Shown here: positions 49,069-56,693 of the stretch, one piece after another
Position numbering within the stretch: position 1 is the first letter of the stretch
Layout: each line of letters opens with the position of its first letter
Assembly: GCA_016218825.1 (NCBI GenBank)
Contig: JACRCV010000007.1
Location: 1-64,000, forward strand
Origin: Deltaproteobacteria bacterium
GTDB lineage: Bacteria; Myxococcota; XYA12-FULL-58-9
DNA: 64,000 bases
Direction: 5' to 3'
The notes under the pieces: model-generated
Databases searched by the model: none
Seen by the model: only the letters and a program-made list of their open reading frames with translations
Told to the model about the DNA's origin: nothing
Made by a program: the position numbers and the translations under genes

Positions 49069-50997
49069 ATGCCACCGACCTTTCGTACTGATCTCGTCTG
49101 CTCGCGCGAAGAGCAACAGGGCGTCGTCTTCTATCGGATCGACGACCCCAAGACCCAGACGAGCTTCCGGCTGTACGAGATCGAGTATCTGATCGCGAAG
49201 AAGCTGGACGGCGCGCGACCCCTCCCGGAGGTCATCGCCGCGGTCAAGAAGGACTTCAACTTCGACATCACCGAGGCGGATCTGCAGCGCTTCGTCAACC
49301 AGCTCGACTCGATGGGCTTCTTGATCGGCGGCCGCGGTGACGCCGCGGGAGCGGCGCTGCCCGAGCCCGACACCAAGATCATGGCGCGCGGCAAGAAGCC
49401 TGACGACGGGCTGGAGATCCTCGACCTGGCGGCGCCGAAGGCAGAGGGCGGCGACGCCGACAAGGCCGAGCTCGATCGGCTGCTGCGCTCCGCGTTCTTG
49501 CACGTCAAGCAGGGCTACATCGTCCACGCCCGCGACTATTTCCTGGCGGCCAAGGAGCTCAAGCCGCACGACGAGCGCCTACAGAAGATCGTCAACCATC
49601 TCGAGATCATCGGCGACGCCTCCGGTCCGGCCGAGGTCGAGTATCTGTGGAACCAGGCGCGGACCTTGTTCCCGGAGATGGCGGCCGAGGTCGGCCCGGG
49701 GATCGACGCCCGCTCCGGCGACCCGGGCGAGGAGCTCAGCCAAGCGGGCGGCATGGCGCTGACCGGGAGCGAAGACCTGCGCTCCCGGGTCATCTGGACC
49801 CTGGTGCTGCTCGTGGTGCTGGTCGTCGGCGTCGGCGGGCTGGTGTGGGTGATCAAGGCGGCGCGGATCTTCGAGAAGGCGGCCCGGGTCAAGGTGACGA
49901 CGGTCCGGGCGGATCGCATCCCGATCTTCTATCCCAAGCCGGCGGTGAGCGTCCGACCGCAACAGGAGGGCTGGTTGACCGCGCCCTCGGCCGGTCGGGT
50001 GGCGACGGTGCAGGTCACGGCCGGCGCCCGGGTCGAGATGGGCAGCGTCCTGATGACGCTGGACTTGGCGCCGCCCATCGCGAAGCAGCTCGAGGACGCG
50101 AAGACCAACGTCAAGACCGCCAACGAGGCCCTCGAGAAGGCGACGCTGAAGCTCAACCAGCTGCTCGCGGAGCGCGAGGTCGTCGAGAGCGAGCGCAGCA
50201 CCGCCGAGGATCGCCTCAAGGAGCTGCGGCCGAAGAGCTTGCTGCGCCAGGGCGGCGTCTCGAAGCGCGACCTGGAGAAATGGAAGCGGGTCAAGGTGAC
50301 GGCCAACAAGAAGCTCACCCAGCTGGCGAAGAACGAGCGCGGCCCGAAGGCCGCCAAGGCCAAGGCCGAGAAGCAACGCGACGCCGCCGCCGGGCGCCTC
50401 GCGGCCCTGGAGAAGCGAATCGCCAACAAGCTGCTGCGCGCCCCCTACGCCGGCCTGGTGGTGGCGGTGAAACCGTCGGTCGGCACGACGGTCGCTGCCG
50501 GTGACCAGGCGATCCTGTTTCGCGACCCGTCCGCCGTGGTGTTGAGCTTCGAGGTCGCGACCGGTGCGGCGCTCCAGGTCGGTGGCGAGACTCACGTCGC
50601 GGTGGCCAACGGCAAGCCGAGCCGCGCCAAGGTCGCCGCGGTGGCCCCGCTGGCCGACGGCGCCAAGGTCGAGATTCGAGTCCCCGATCCCTCGGGCGGC
50701 TTCCTCGACATCGATCCGGGGAAGTTTCGCCTGGTGCGCGAGTTCGCCGATCCGGCGTTTCGGGTCGCGACCACCGCCTTGGTCGAGGACGAGCGCGGCG
50801 TCCACGTCGTCGTCGCGATGCAGAAGCGGGCGCTGGAGCGCGAGGTCAGCATTCTCGAGCAGGACGCGGCCGCGGCGGTGATCCGCAGCAGCTCGAGCTC
50901 GTTGCGCGACGGCGACCAGATCGTGATCGCCCGCCTCGACGACGGCGACATCAAGTCGATCGCCGACGGCTCGTTCCTCGAGGTCGAAGCCGAGTAG
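49069..50997 (+). CDS. PqqD-like domain fused to HlyD-type membrane fusion protein
   Basis: 642 aa. Residues about 15-90 resemble a PqqD/RRE-like winged fold (FRLYEIEYLIAKKLDGA, then LQRFVNQLDSMGFLIGG), the peptide-recognition domain of RiPP systems. A helical TPR-like region (about 130-210) and one membrane helix (about 242-264) follow. The periplasmic part is HlyD-like: a split lipoyl domain (GWLTAPSAGRVATVQVTAGA and LLRAPYAGLVVAVKPSVGTT), a long coiled-coil hairpin (about 345-460) and a beta-barrel domain. Such fusions elsewhere accompany M50 peptidases or peptide exporters, but no peptidase, ABC transporter or outer-membrane factor is adjacent. It is expressed alone behind a promoter with an operator-like palindrome. 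Confidence 0.78.
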   Translation: MPPTFRTDLVCSREEQQGVVFYRIDDPKTQTSFRLYEIEYLIAKKLDGARPLPEVIAAVKKDFNFDITEADLQRFVNQLDSMGFLIGGRGDAAGAALPEPDTKIMARGKKPDDGLEILDLAAPKAEGGDADKAELDRLLRSAFLHVKQGYIVHARDYFLAAKELKPHDERLQKIVNHLEIIGDASGPAEVEYLWNQARTLFPEMAAEVGPGIDARSGDPGEELSQAGGMALTGSEDLRSRVIWTLVLLVVLVVGVGGLVWVIKAARIFEKAARVKVTTVRADRIPIFYPKPAVSVRPQQEGWLTAPSAGRVATVQVTAGARVEMGSVLMTLDLAPPIAKQLEDAKTNVKTANEALEKATLKLNQLLAEREVVESERSTAEDRLKELRPKSLLRQGGVSKRDLEKWKRVKVTANKKLTQLAKNERGPKAAKAKAEKQRDAAAGRLAALEKRIANKLLRAPYAGLVVAVKPSVGTTVAAGDQAILFRDPSAVVLSFEVATGAALQVGGETHVAVANGKPSRAKVAAVAPLADGAKVEIRVPDPSGGFLDIDPGKFRLVREFADPAFRVATTALVEDERGVHVVVAMQKRALEREVSILEQDAAAAVIRSSSSSLRDGDQIVIARLDDGDIKSIADGSFLEVEAE

Positions 50998-51011
50998 CGC
51001 TTCCGCCTGCA

Positions 51012-51104
51012 TTTGATTCCCGCGCGGCCGATGCGGCCGCGCTCCCCACCCCCACCCTTGAATACTTCCGCGCCGCGCCGGATCCCGCCCCCGGGTGGGG
51101 CGGG
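51012..51104 (+). repeat. Two-stem-loop dispersed repeat, copy C
   Basis: It lies between convergent genes. It starts TTTGATTCCC, then stem GCGCGGCCG (51022-51030) with CGGCCGCGC (51034-51042), then CTCCCCACCCCCACCC, a spacer, and stem CCCGCCCC (51084-51091) with GGGGCGGG (51097-51104). The order and flanking motifs match the copies at 62486 and 62611, which lie on the opposite strand. The rest of 50998-51250 has no gene that I can see. Confidence 0.65.
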
Positions 51105-51250
51105 CACGACGATCGCAATGGTGGCTGGGCCGGTTTCGCCGTGAGCTGGACGTTCCGCGCCCTTTCTTGCGTTCCTCGCGCTCGCGGCTACGCCTCCGCG
51201 CTGCGGTACCGGCGGGCGCGACCGTATGGTCGAGTCAAGGCGACAAGGCT

Positions 51251-51949
51251 CTAGTGTTGCCCGCCGACCTTGCCGAGATCAACCGGCTCACCGATCCCGG
51301 GCCCGAGGCCGCCGGGGCGGGGCTTGAGCACGCCGCCGGGCTGGCCGAGATCGGCGGCGTCGGTGGGGATGGGCAGCGCCACCCCGGTGAGGATGCGCTC
51401 GATCGACTCCGCGAGCGGGTGGAAGAGCTCGGTCCGGCCCGCCGCGGTGATCGCGACGCCGCGGCCGTTCAATACGAAGATCGCCGAGATCTGGGTGATG
51501 GCGATCGGCGCCTGACCCGGGGTCAGCATCGCGTACTCGTGGAGGACGTGGTAGCCGGGGCGCATCCCGACCTTCAACGGCCGCTTCTCGACCTGGGTGA
51601 TGCGGATCGAGCCGCCGCTCTCGAGCCGTGCTATCTCCCGCAGGTTCTCGGTGAGGAACTCCTCCAGGTTCGTCGGTCGGGTCTTCAGGGTCTCGAGGTA
51701 GACGTCGATGCGCGGCGACATCGGCACCGGGCTCTCGCGAACCAGCCGGAACACGACCCCGCCCTTGGCCAGGTCTTCCGTCTTGATGGTGGGATCGACA
51801 GTCCAACCCGAGAGCTTCGGCAGCTCGATCTGCAGCTCCGGAACCTTGAAGATCGGGCCGGCGCTCGAGTCGTTGCCGCTGCAAGCCGCATTCGCCCCCG
51901 ACAACAACAGCAGAACGGGGAGGCGGAACGCTGTCTGGCGGTAACCCAT
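51251..51949 (-). CDS. Lipoprotein, unknown function
   Basis: 232 aa. The signal peptide ends in NAAC, with Cys23 as probable lipid site. The mature part has an alpha/beta pattern with LSGWTVDPTIKTEDLAKGGV and ILTGVALPIP near the end, like small periplasmic proteins with a domain for periplasmic stability, but no named family is certain. The tail is Gly/Pro-rich. It lies 15 nt downstream of the 51965 gene and probably shares its transcript. Confidence 0.6.
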   Translation of the reverse strand: MGYRQTAFRLPVLLLLSGANAACSGNDSSAGPIFKVPELQIELPKLSGWTVDPTIKTEDLAKGGVVFRLVRESPVPMSPRIDVYLETLKTRPTNLEEFLTENLREIARLESGGSIRITQVEKRPLKVGMRPGYHVLHEYAMLTPGQAPIAITQISAIFVLNGRGVAITAAGRTELFHPLAESIERILTGVALPIPTDAADLGQPGGVLKPRPGGLGPGIGEPVDLGKVGGQH

Positions 51950-51964
51950 CGGCCCTCGGCGGCG

Positions 51965-52504
51965 CTAGCGACGCAATAGCTTGCGACCGGCCGCGACCTT
52001 CTTCTTGTTCTTCTTGCGGCGCGCCGCGACGCGAGGTTTGGCCGGGCTGAGCGCCTCCAGCGCCACGGCCGCGCGGTTCGAGTGCTCGGTCTTCGGGGCG
52101 CCGCCGAACAACCCCGGATAGCCGGCCGCGTGCGCCAAGAGCTGCATCATCCGCGCGATGTGGACCAGGTGCAGGTAGAAGGCGGTCATGTCGTTGGCGT
52201 CGGCCACCCGGTCCAGACAGTCGTTCACGAAGCTCTGCAGCTCGGGGTAGTCGTCGCTGAAGGCGCCGAGGCGCTCGGCGAGCTGGCGGCGGTCGCGCGG
52301 CGGAAAGCTCTGGGTGCCGCTCACCAGCGGATTGGCGATGATGACCAGGGAGCGCACCTTCAACGCGATCCGCATGACCCGGTGCGCCGACACCCCGGCG
52401 CGATGCAGCATGCCGGCGACGTCGATCGCGGCGTCGACCACCTCGCGCTTGAGCCGTGGGCGGTTCTTGCGGCTGTACCAACCGCCCTCCAGATAGCGTG
52501 TCAT
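51965..52504 (-). CDS. Helical protein with basic C-terminus, unknown function
   Basis: 179 aa, mostly helical, no membrane segment or signal peptide. No family is recognised. The C-terminus is very basic (RRKKNKKKVAAGRKLLRR), which suggests nucleic-acid or membrane-surface contact. The ATG has no ribosome site; a possible promoter ends 7 nt before it, so the mRNA may be leaderless. First gene of a two-gene operon with the lipoprotein, divergent from the NYN gene. Confidence 0.6.
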   Translation of the reverse strand: MTRYLEGGWYSRKNRPRLKREVVDAAIDVAGMLHRAGVSAHRVMRIALKVRSLVIIANPLVSGTQSFPPRDRRQLAERLGAFSDDYPELQSFVNDCLDRVADANDMTAFYLHLVHIARMMQLLAHAAGYPGLFGGAPKTEHSNRAAVALEALSPAKPRVAARRKKNKKKVAAGRKLLRR

Positions 52505-52511
52505 CGCGGCG

Positions 52512-52541
52512 ACGTTAGCCCCAACTCGCGGCTCTTCGCAA
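52512..52541 (-). promoter_or_regulatory. Candidate promoter of helical-protein/lipoprotein operon
   Basis: On the minus strand, TTGCGA (52541-52536), 18 nt, TAACGT (52517-52512), then 7 nt to the ATG at 52504. Confidence 0.35.
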
Positions 52542-52593
52542 GACCGCGCTACGAATTGCGGCGCGCGCCCGAGGCTGGCACCCGCCGCGCTGT

Positions 52594-52599
52594 GATAGA
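52594..52599 (+). promoter_or_regulatory. -10 box of NYN gene, leaderless arrangement
   Basis: TAGAGT followed by 8 nt and the GTG start at 52608. No clear -35. Confidence 0.35.
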
Positions 52600-52607
52600 G
52601 TCGACCG

Positions 52608-54086
52608 GTGACCGCGGACAGCTCCAACCTCGGGACCGACGGCGGCGCCGCAGTGTGCGCGCGCTTGCGGCGCTTGTTCGAGCCGGCGGCGCTCGGCATC
52701 GTAATGATCGGCGTCCTCGACCGCCGCCGGGCGGTGGCGCTCTTGGTGGCCGAGACCGGCGTGAGCCCGGAGAGCCTGGCGACGACGCCGCGCGAAGAGC
52801 TGATCGCCAAGCTGGTGCGCGGCTTCGCCGAGGACGATCGGCTGGCGCTGGCGGTCGTCAGCGAGCTCGACTTTGGGGCGCGCACCGAACGCTCGCTGGT
52901 CGCGTCCTTGCCCGCGCCCGAGGTCGCGCAGGCGGTGGCGGCGCGCGAGTTCCTGCGCCTGCGCCGGCACGGGGCGAAGCTGGTGTGGGCGCTGGCGCAA
53001 GATGAGCGCCAGGCGGTGGTCACGCTCGCGGGCGGCGTGTTGCGAGCCTACGTCGACCAGTTTGGCCGGCTGGAGCGGGCCCGCGACAAGGTGCGGCAGC
53101 TGGGCGGCGAGGCCGAGCTCGAGGAGTTCGACTCGGTCTATCGCGACGCGGCGGAGCGCGCGCTGGAGCTGGAAGAAGAGTTCTCGGTGGTCGAGAAGGA
53201 GCGCGCCCGGCTGCTCGCCGAGATCGGCAAGCGCGAGCTGGAGCTGCGGGCGGAGAGCGAGCGGCGCGAGCGGCTCGCCGCGGAGATCGCCGGGTTGAAG
53301 CAAGCCCGCGAGCCCGCGGTGTCACCGCCGGCGGCGAAAGGGGCGTCGGCAGAAGGCGGCGAGACCCTGCGGCGCCTGCAAAAGAGCCTGGCGGCGGCGA
53401 CGCGCGAGTGCGAGGCGCTCAAGGCCAAGGCCGCTGGCGCCGCCGAGCTCGCGGCGGAGAACGCGCGGCTGCGGGCGACCATCGAGTCGCTGCGCGAGCT
53501 GCGCGCCAAGGAGAAGGCGGTGGTCCGGCCGCTGTTGCACAGCGAGACCACGGTGCCGGCGCCGCTCGTCGCGCCACCGCCCGGGCACAAGGGCAAGCGC
53601 GGTGAAGGCGGCGACGCCCGCCTCGGCGTCTTCTTGGACGTGGCGAACCTCTCGGGGGCTGCCCGGCGGCTCTTCGGTCGCGCCATCGACTTTGGCCGTT
53701 TGTTGGATCTGGCGCGCGCCGGACGTCAGCTCAGTGAGGCGCGAGCATACGTGATCGACAAGGGCGGGCGGGGCTTCGACGCCTTCGCGACCTCGCTGCG
53801 GAAGAGCGGCTTCAAGGTCCTGGCGAAGAAGCCCAAGACCTTCGAGGACGGCACGGTCAAGGCCGACTGGGACGTCGGCCTGGTGGTGGACGTGCTCGGC
53901 ACGGTGGGCAAGCTCGACGCGGTGTTGTTGGGATCGGGCGACGGCGACTTCGTGCCGCTCGTCAACGCCCTGAAGCAGCAAGGGGTCAGAGTCGAGATCG
54001 CGGCGTTCGCGGCGCGCGCCGCGGCCGAGCTCATGAAGAGCGCCGATCGGGTGCTGGCGCTCGATGCGTCGGTGCTCGAAGACTAG
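52608..54086 (+). CDS. Coiled-coil NYN-domain (PIN-like) protein
   Basis: 492 aa. The N-terminal helical half (about 1-160) is unrecognised; a long coiled coil spans about 165-315. The C-terminal NYN/LabA-DUF88 domain (about 340-490) carries the acidic residues of PIN-like nucleases: LGVFLDVANLSGA (first Asp), KADWDVGLVVDVLG and LLGSGDGDFVPLV. Such domains cleave RNA with Mg2+. The coiled coil suggests oligomers or an attachment partner. GTG 52608 is the first start after a -10-like TAGAGT. Cytoplasmic; it converges on two tiny genes. Confidence 0.78.
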   Translation: MTADSSNLGTDGGAAVCARLRRLFEPAALGIVMIGVLDRRRAVALLVAETGVSPESLATTPREELIAKLVRGFAEDDRLALAVVSELDFGARTERSLVASLPAPEVAQAVAAREFLRLRRHGAKLVWALAQDERQAVVTLAGGVLRAYVDQFGRLERARDKVRQLGGEAELEEFDSVYRDAAERALELEEEFSVVEKERARLLAEIGKRELELRAESERRERLAAEIAGLKQAREPAVSPPAAKGASAEGGETLRRLQKSLAAATRECEALKAKAAGAAELAAENARLRATIESLRELRAKEKAVVRPLLHSETTVPAPLVAPPPGHKGKRGEGGDARLGVFLDVANLSGAARRLFGRAIDFGRLLDLARAGRQLSEARAYVIDKGGRGFDAFATSLRKSGFKVLAKKPKTFEDGTVKADWDVGLVVDVLGTVGKLDAVLLGSGDGDFVPLVNALKQQGVRVEIAAFAARAAAELMKSADRVLALDASVLED

Positions 54087-54093
54087 GTCGGTC

Positions 54094-54273
54094 TCAACCG
54101 TCGCGGCCCGGCCCGCTGCTGCTCTCGGTCAAGAGGTCGAGCGGGTCGAAGCCGTCGAAGAACGACGCCAGCTCGTCGGCGTCGAAGGTGACCTTCATCT
54201 CGCTCTCCCAGTCGGGCTCGGCCTCGGGAGCGGCGGTCACCGGCTGGGCGCTATCGCTTGGAATCGACGCCAT
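54094..54273 (-). CDS. Small acidic protein, unknown function
   Basis: 59 aa. An acidic peptide with DWESEMKVTFDADELASFFD and a Ser/Gly-rich end; no family is recognised. The ATG has AGGGGG 6 nt upstream and lies inside the 3' end of the 54251 gene, overlapping it by 23 nt in another frame. The good ribosome site and coupled arrangement support it as a real gene. It could be a partner or regulator of the 65-aa protein. Confidence 0.45.
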   Translation of the reverse strand: MASIPSDSAQPVTAAPEAEPDWESEMKVTFDADELASFFDGFDPLDLLTESSSGPGRDG

Positions 54274-54448
54274 CGGGGTCCCCCTGCAAATCTGCGCCGA
54301 CCATGCGGGCCATCGCCTCGTCGACCAGCCGGTCGACGAGCGCCCAGCGGCCGTCCCGCGTCTGTGGCGGGTGCTCGAAGAGCTGTTGCGTCGCCCGGTC
54401 TAAGTGCTCGATTCCTAAGAGGAAAGCCCTGCCGTTGAAACACACCAT
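54251..54448 (-). CDS. Small protein, unknown function
   Basis: 65 aa, starting MVCFNGRAFLLGIEHLDRAT and ending VGADLQGDPDGVDSKR; helical, no membrane segment. A strong GGAGGGTG lies just upstream of ATG 54448. It follows a terminator-like hairpin after the PEGA lipoprotein gene. A possible own promoter is TTGACG, 17 nt, TAAACG between about 54505 and 54533 on the minus strand. First of two overlapping small genes. Confidence 0.5.
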   Translation of the reverse strand: MVCFNGRAFLLGIEHLDRATQQLFEHPPQTRDGRWALVDRLVDEAMARMVGADLQGDPDGVDSKR

Positions 54449-54535
54449 GACACCCTCCGAGTTTGGTCGACCTTCGCGCAAAGGCTGACCATGGCCCTAC
54501 GTTTACAACGACCGATCGATCGCGTCAAAATTTCC

Positions 54536-54550
54536 GCCACCCGCGGTGGC
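54536..54550 (-). terminator. Terminator-like hairpin after PEGA lipoprotein gene
   Basis: On the minus strand, GCCACC, GCG, GGTGGC (54550-54536) directly after the stop codon, followed by GGAAATTTT. A short stem with a weak U-tract, but well placed. Confidence 0.5.
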
Positions 54551-55306
54551 TCACCGGCGGATGAGGAGGCTCTGGTCGTCGCCCTCGGCGGTGCTGCGGC
54601 GCAGGCGCACGACACCGTTGTGCAGCTTGAAGCCGGTGCCGGGTTTCAACGCCGCGCCGTCCTTGGTCCAGGTGGCGTCGTCGTTGGGGATCGAGAGGGT
54701 CAGCAGGTCGGCGCCGCCGACCATGTAGTGCAGGCTCATCGCGCCGACCGCGAGCTCGCCGGCGACGCGCTCGAGGCGGACCTGGCGTCCGGCGACGTTC
54801 ACCCGATCCAGCTGCACCGGGGCCTCGGGGGTCGGCGCCAACGTCAGCACGATCGGGCGCACCCCGTCCGGGAGCGCCGGCGCCGCCGACGGCGGTGGCT
54901 CGGGCGATCGGGCGCGGGGCGGTGGTGGCGTCCGCGTCGGGGCCGGCTCGTTCGGTCGCGGCCGCAAGGCCACCGGGACGGTGACCACCTTGTTCGCCTC
55001 CAGGGTGACGGGCAACGCCACCGGGTAGTAGCCCATCGCGCGGACCTCCAGGCGGTGGGTGCCGGCGGCAAGGGTGCGGCTGACGAAGGGCGACACCGAG
55101 GCGACGCGCACCTCGTCGAGGAGGACGGTGATGCCGTCTTGCGGCTCGACCTCGACGCGCAGACCGGCGGTCCCCGGCGACTCGGCCGGGGTCTCATCGC
55201 CGCGCAGTTTGCGCCGCAGGTCCTTGATCGCCTCGCAGCCTGTGCCGAGCGCCACGGACGCCAGAACCAGGGCCGCGAGCAGTGCCTGGGTCGACGTACG
55301 GCTCAC
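54551..55306 (-). CDS. PEGA-domain lipoprotein
   Basis: 251 aa. Lipobox LGTGC with Cys24. A PEGA domain covers about 45-115 (LRVEVEPQDGITVLLDEVRV, then AGTHRLEVRAMGYYPV), a small beta-domain common in surface proteins of Myxococcota. A Pro-rich linker (about 120-145) leads to a C-terminal beta-rich part (SLHYMVGGADLLTLSIPNDD). GTG 55306 is chosen because it gives a normal signal peptide; upstream in-frame residues are not signal-like. It is followed by a terminator-like hairpin. Confidence 0.78.
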   Translation of the reverse strand: MSRTSTQALLAALVLASVALGTGCEAIKDLRRKLRGDETPAESPGTAGLRVEVEPQDGITVLLDEVRVASVSPFVSRTLAAGTHRLEVRAMGYYPVALPVTLEANKVVTVPVALRPRPNEPAPTRTPPPPRARSPEPPPSAAPALPDGVRPIVLTLAPTPEAPVQLDRVNVAGRQVRLERVAGELAVGAMSLHYMVGGADLLTLSIPNDDATWTKDGAALKPGTGFKLHNGVVRLRRSTAEGDDQSLLIRR

Positions 55307-55447
55307 GGGCCGATTGTAGCGGCCGGCGCACCTTTGTCCACCTTTTGGCCGTGGCCGCGGGAGGTTGACCGGGGCCGCCGACAAGGTTAGCTAGCGCCAG
55401 CATTCCCGGGGAAGGGGCGGTCGCCTGCGGGCGGCCGGCAGCTGCGC

Positions 55448-56680
55448 ATGGACGAGCACGAGTTCATCTACGACTGGAACCACCTGAAGCGTGGCGGGCC
55501 GCTCTCCGGCCGGCGCTTCGAGGTCCTAGACGAAACCCTGCGCGACGGCGTCCAGTCGCCGTCCGCGACCGATCCGACGATCGCGGAGAAGATCGAGCTG
55601 TTGCACCTCATCGAGGCGGTCGGGATCCAGGCGGCGTCGCTCGGGTTGCCGGGGGCCGGCGAGCGGGCCTACGAGCACGCGCTGGCCCTGGCCCGGGCGA
55701 TCGGCGGCCAGCGCCTGCGCTTGAAGCCTACCTGCGCGGCGCGCACCACCACCAAGGACATCGTCCCCATCGCCCGCATCGTCCAGGCGACCGGCGTCGG
55801 CATCGAGGTCTACACCTTCATCGGCTCGAGCCCGATCCGCCTCTACACCCAGGACTGGACCGTCGACCTGTTGTTGCACCACATCGAAGAGGCGGTGCGC
55901 TTCGCGCTCCAAGAGGGGCTCGAGGTCTGCGTGGTCCTCGAGGACACGACGCGCTCCAAGCCCCAGGTGCTCGAGCGGATCTTCCGCCACGCGATCGACC
56001 TCGGCGCCAAACGGCTGTGCATCGCCGACACCGTCGGCTACTCGACCCCCGACGGCGTGCACAACATCGTCCGCTTCGTCACCAGCATCATCCAGTCCAC
56101 CGGGGCGCCGGTGCGTCTGGACTGGCACGGGCACAACGACCGCGGCTTGGCGGTGGCGAACGCGATCTACGCCCTGGAGTACGGCGTCGACCGGGTGCAC
56201 GGCACCGCGCTGGGGATGGGCGAGCGGGTCGGCAACGCCGCCCTCGACCAGATCCTGGTGAACCTCAAGCTCCTCGACGCCTGGAGCGCCGATCTCAAGG
56301 CGCTCGGGCGCTACTGCGAGGCGGTGTCGAAGGCCTGCGGCTTCCCGATCCCCGCGAACTACCCGATGTCGGGGCGGGACGCGTTCCGCACCGGCACCGG
56401 GGTGCACGCGGCGGCGATCCTCAAGGCCAAGAAGAAGGGCGACGACTACCTCGCGGATCGGATCTACTCGGCGGTGCCGGCGAGCCTGTTCGGCCGGCAC
56501 CAGGAGGTCGAGATCAGCCAGGTGAGCGGCCACGCCAACGTCGTCTACTGGCTCGAAGCCCGCCAGATCCCCCACGACGAGGCGTTGGTCACCGCGATCC
56601 TCGCGGTCGCGAAGCAGGCGAACGGCGTGCTCGGTGAAGCCGAGGTCCTCGGCGTCGTGCGCCGGCATCAGGGCGTTTGA
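55448..56680 (+). CDS. 2-isopropylmalate/homocitrate synthase-family enzyme
   Basis: 410 aa. A DRE-TIM metallolyase (HMGL-like) that would condense acetyl-CoA with a 2-oxo acid. The catalytic DETLRDGVQSP, the metal-binding LDWHGHNDRGLAVAN and GMGERVGNAALD are all present. The C-terminal part includes FRTGTGVHAAAIL, typical for this family. There is no LeuA regulatory (LeuA_dimer) domain, so the length is closer to NifV/LeuA2-type enzymes, which lack it or keep only a short linker. The substrate cannot be decided from sequence. ATG 55448 is the only good start. Confidence 0.88.
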   Translation: MDEHEFIYDWNHLKRGGPLSGRRFEVLDETLRDGVQSPSATDPTIAEKIELLHLIEAVGIQAASLGLPGAGERAYEHALALARAIGGQRLRLKPTCAARTTTKDIVPIARIVQATGVGIEVYTFIGSSPIRLYTQDWTVDLLLHHIEEAVRFALQEGLEVCVVLEDTTRSKPQVLERIFRHAIDLGAKRLCIADTVGYSTPDGVHNIVRFVTSIIQSTGAPVRLDWHGHNDRGLAVANAIYALEYGVDRVHGTALGMGERVGNAALDQILVNLKLLDAWSADLKALGRYCEAVSKACGFPIPANYPMSGRDAFRTGTGVHAAAILKAKKKGDDYLADRIYSAVPASLFGRHQEVEISQVSGHANVVYWLEARQIPHDEALVTAILAVAKQANGVLGEAEVLGVVRRHQGV

Positions 56681-56693
56681 TCGCCGGTTCAGC

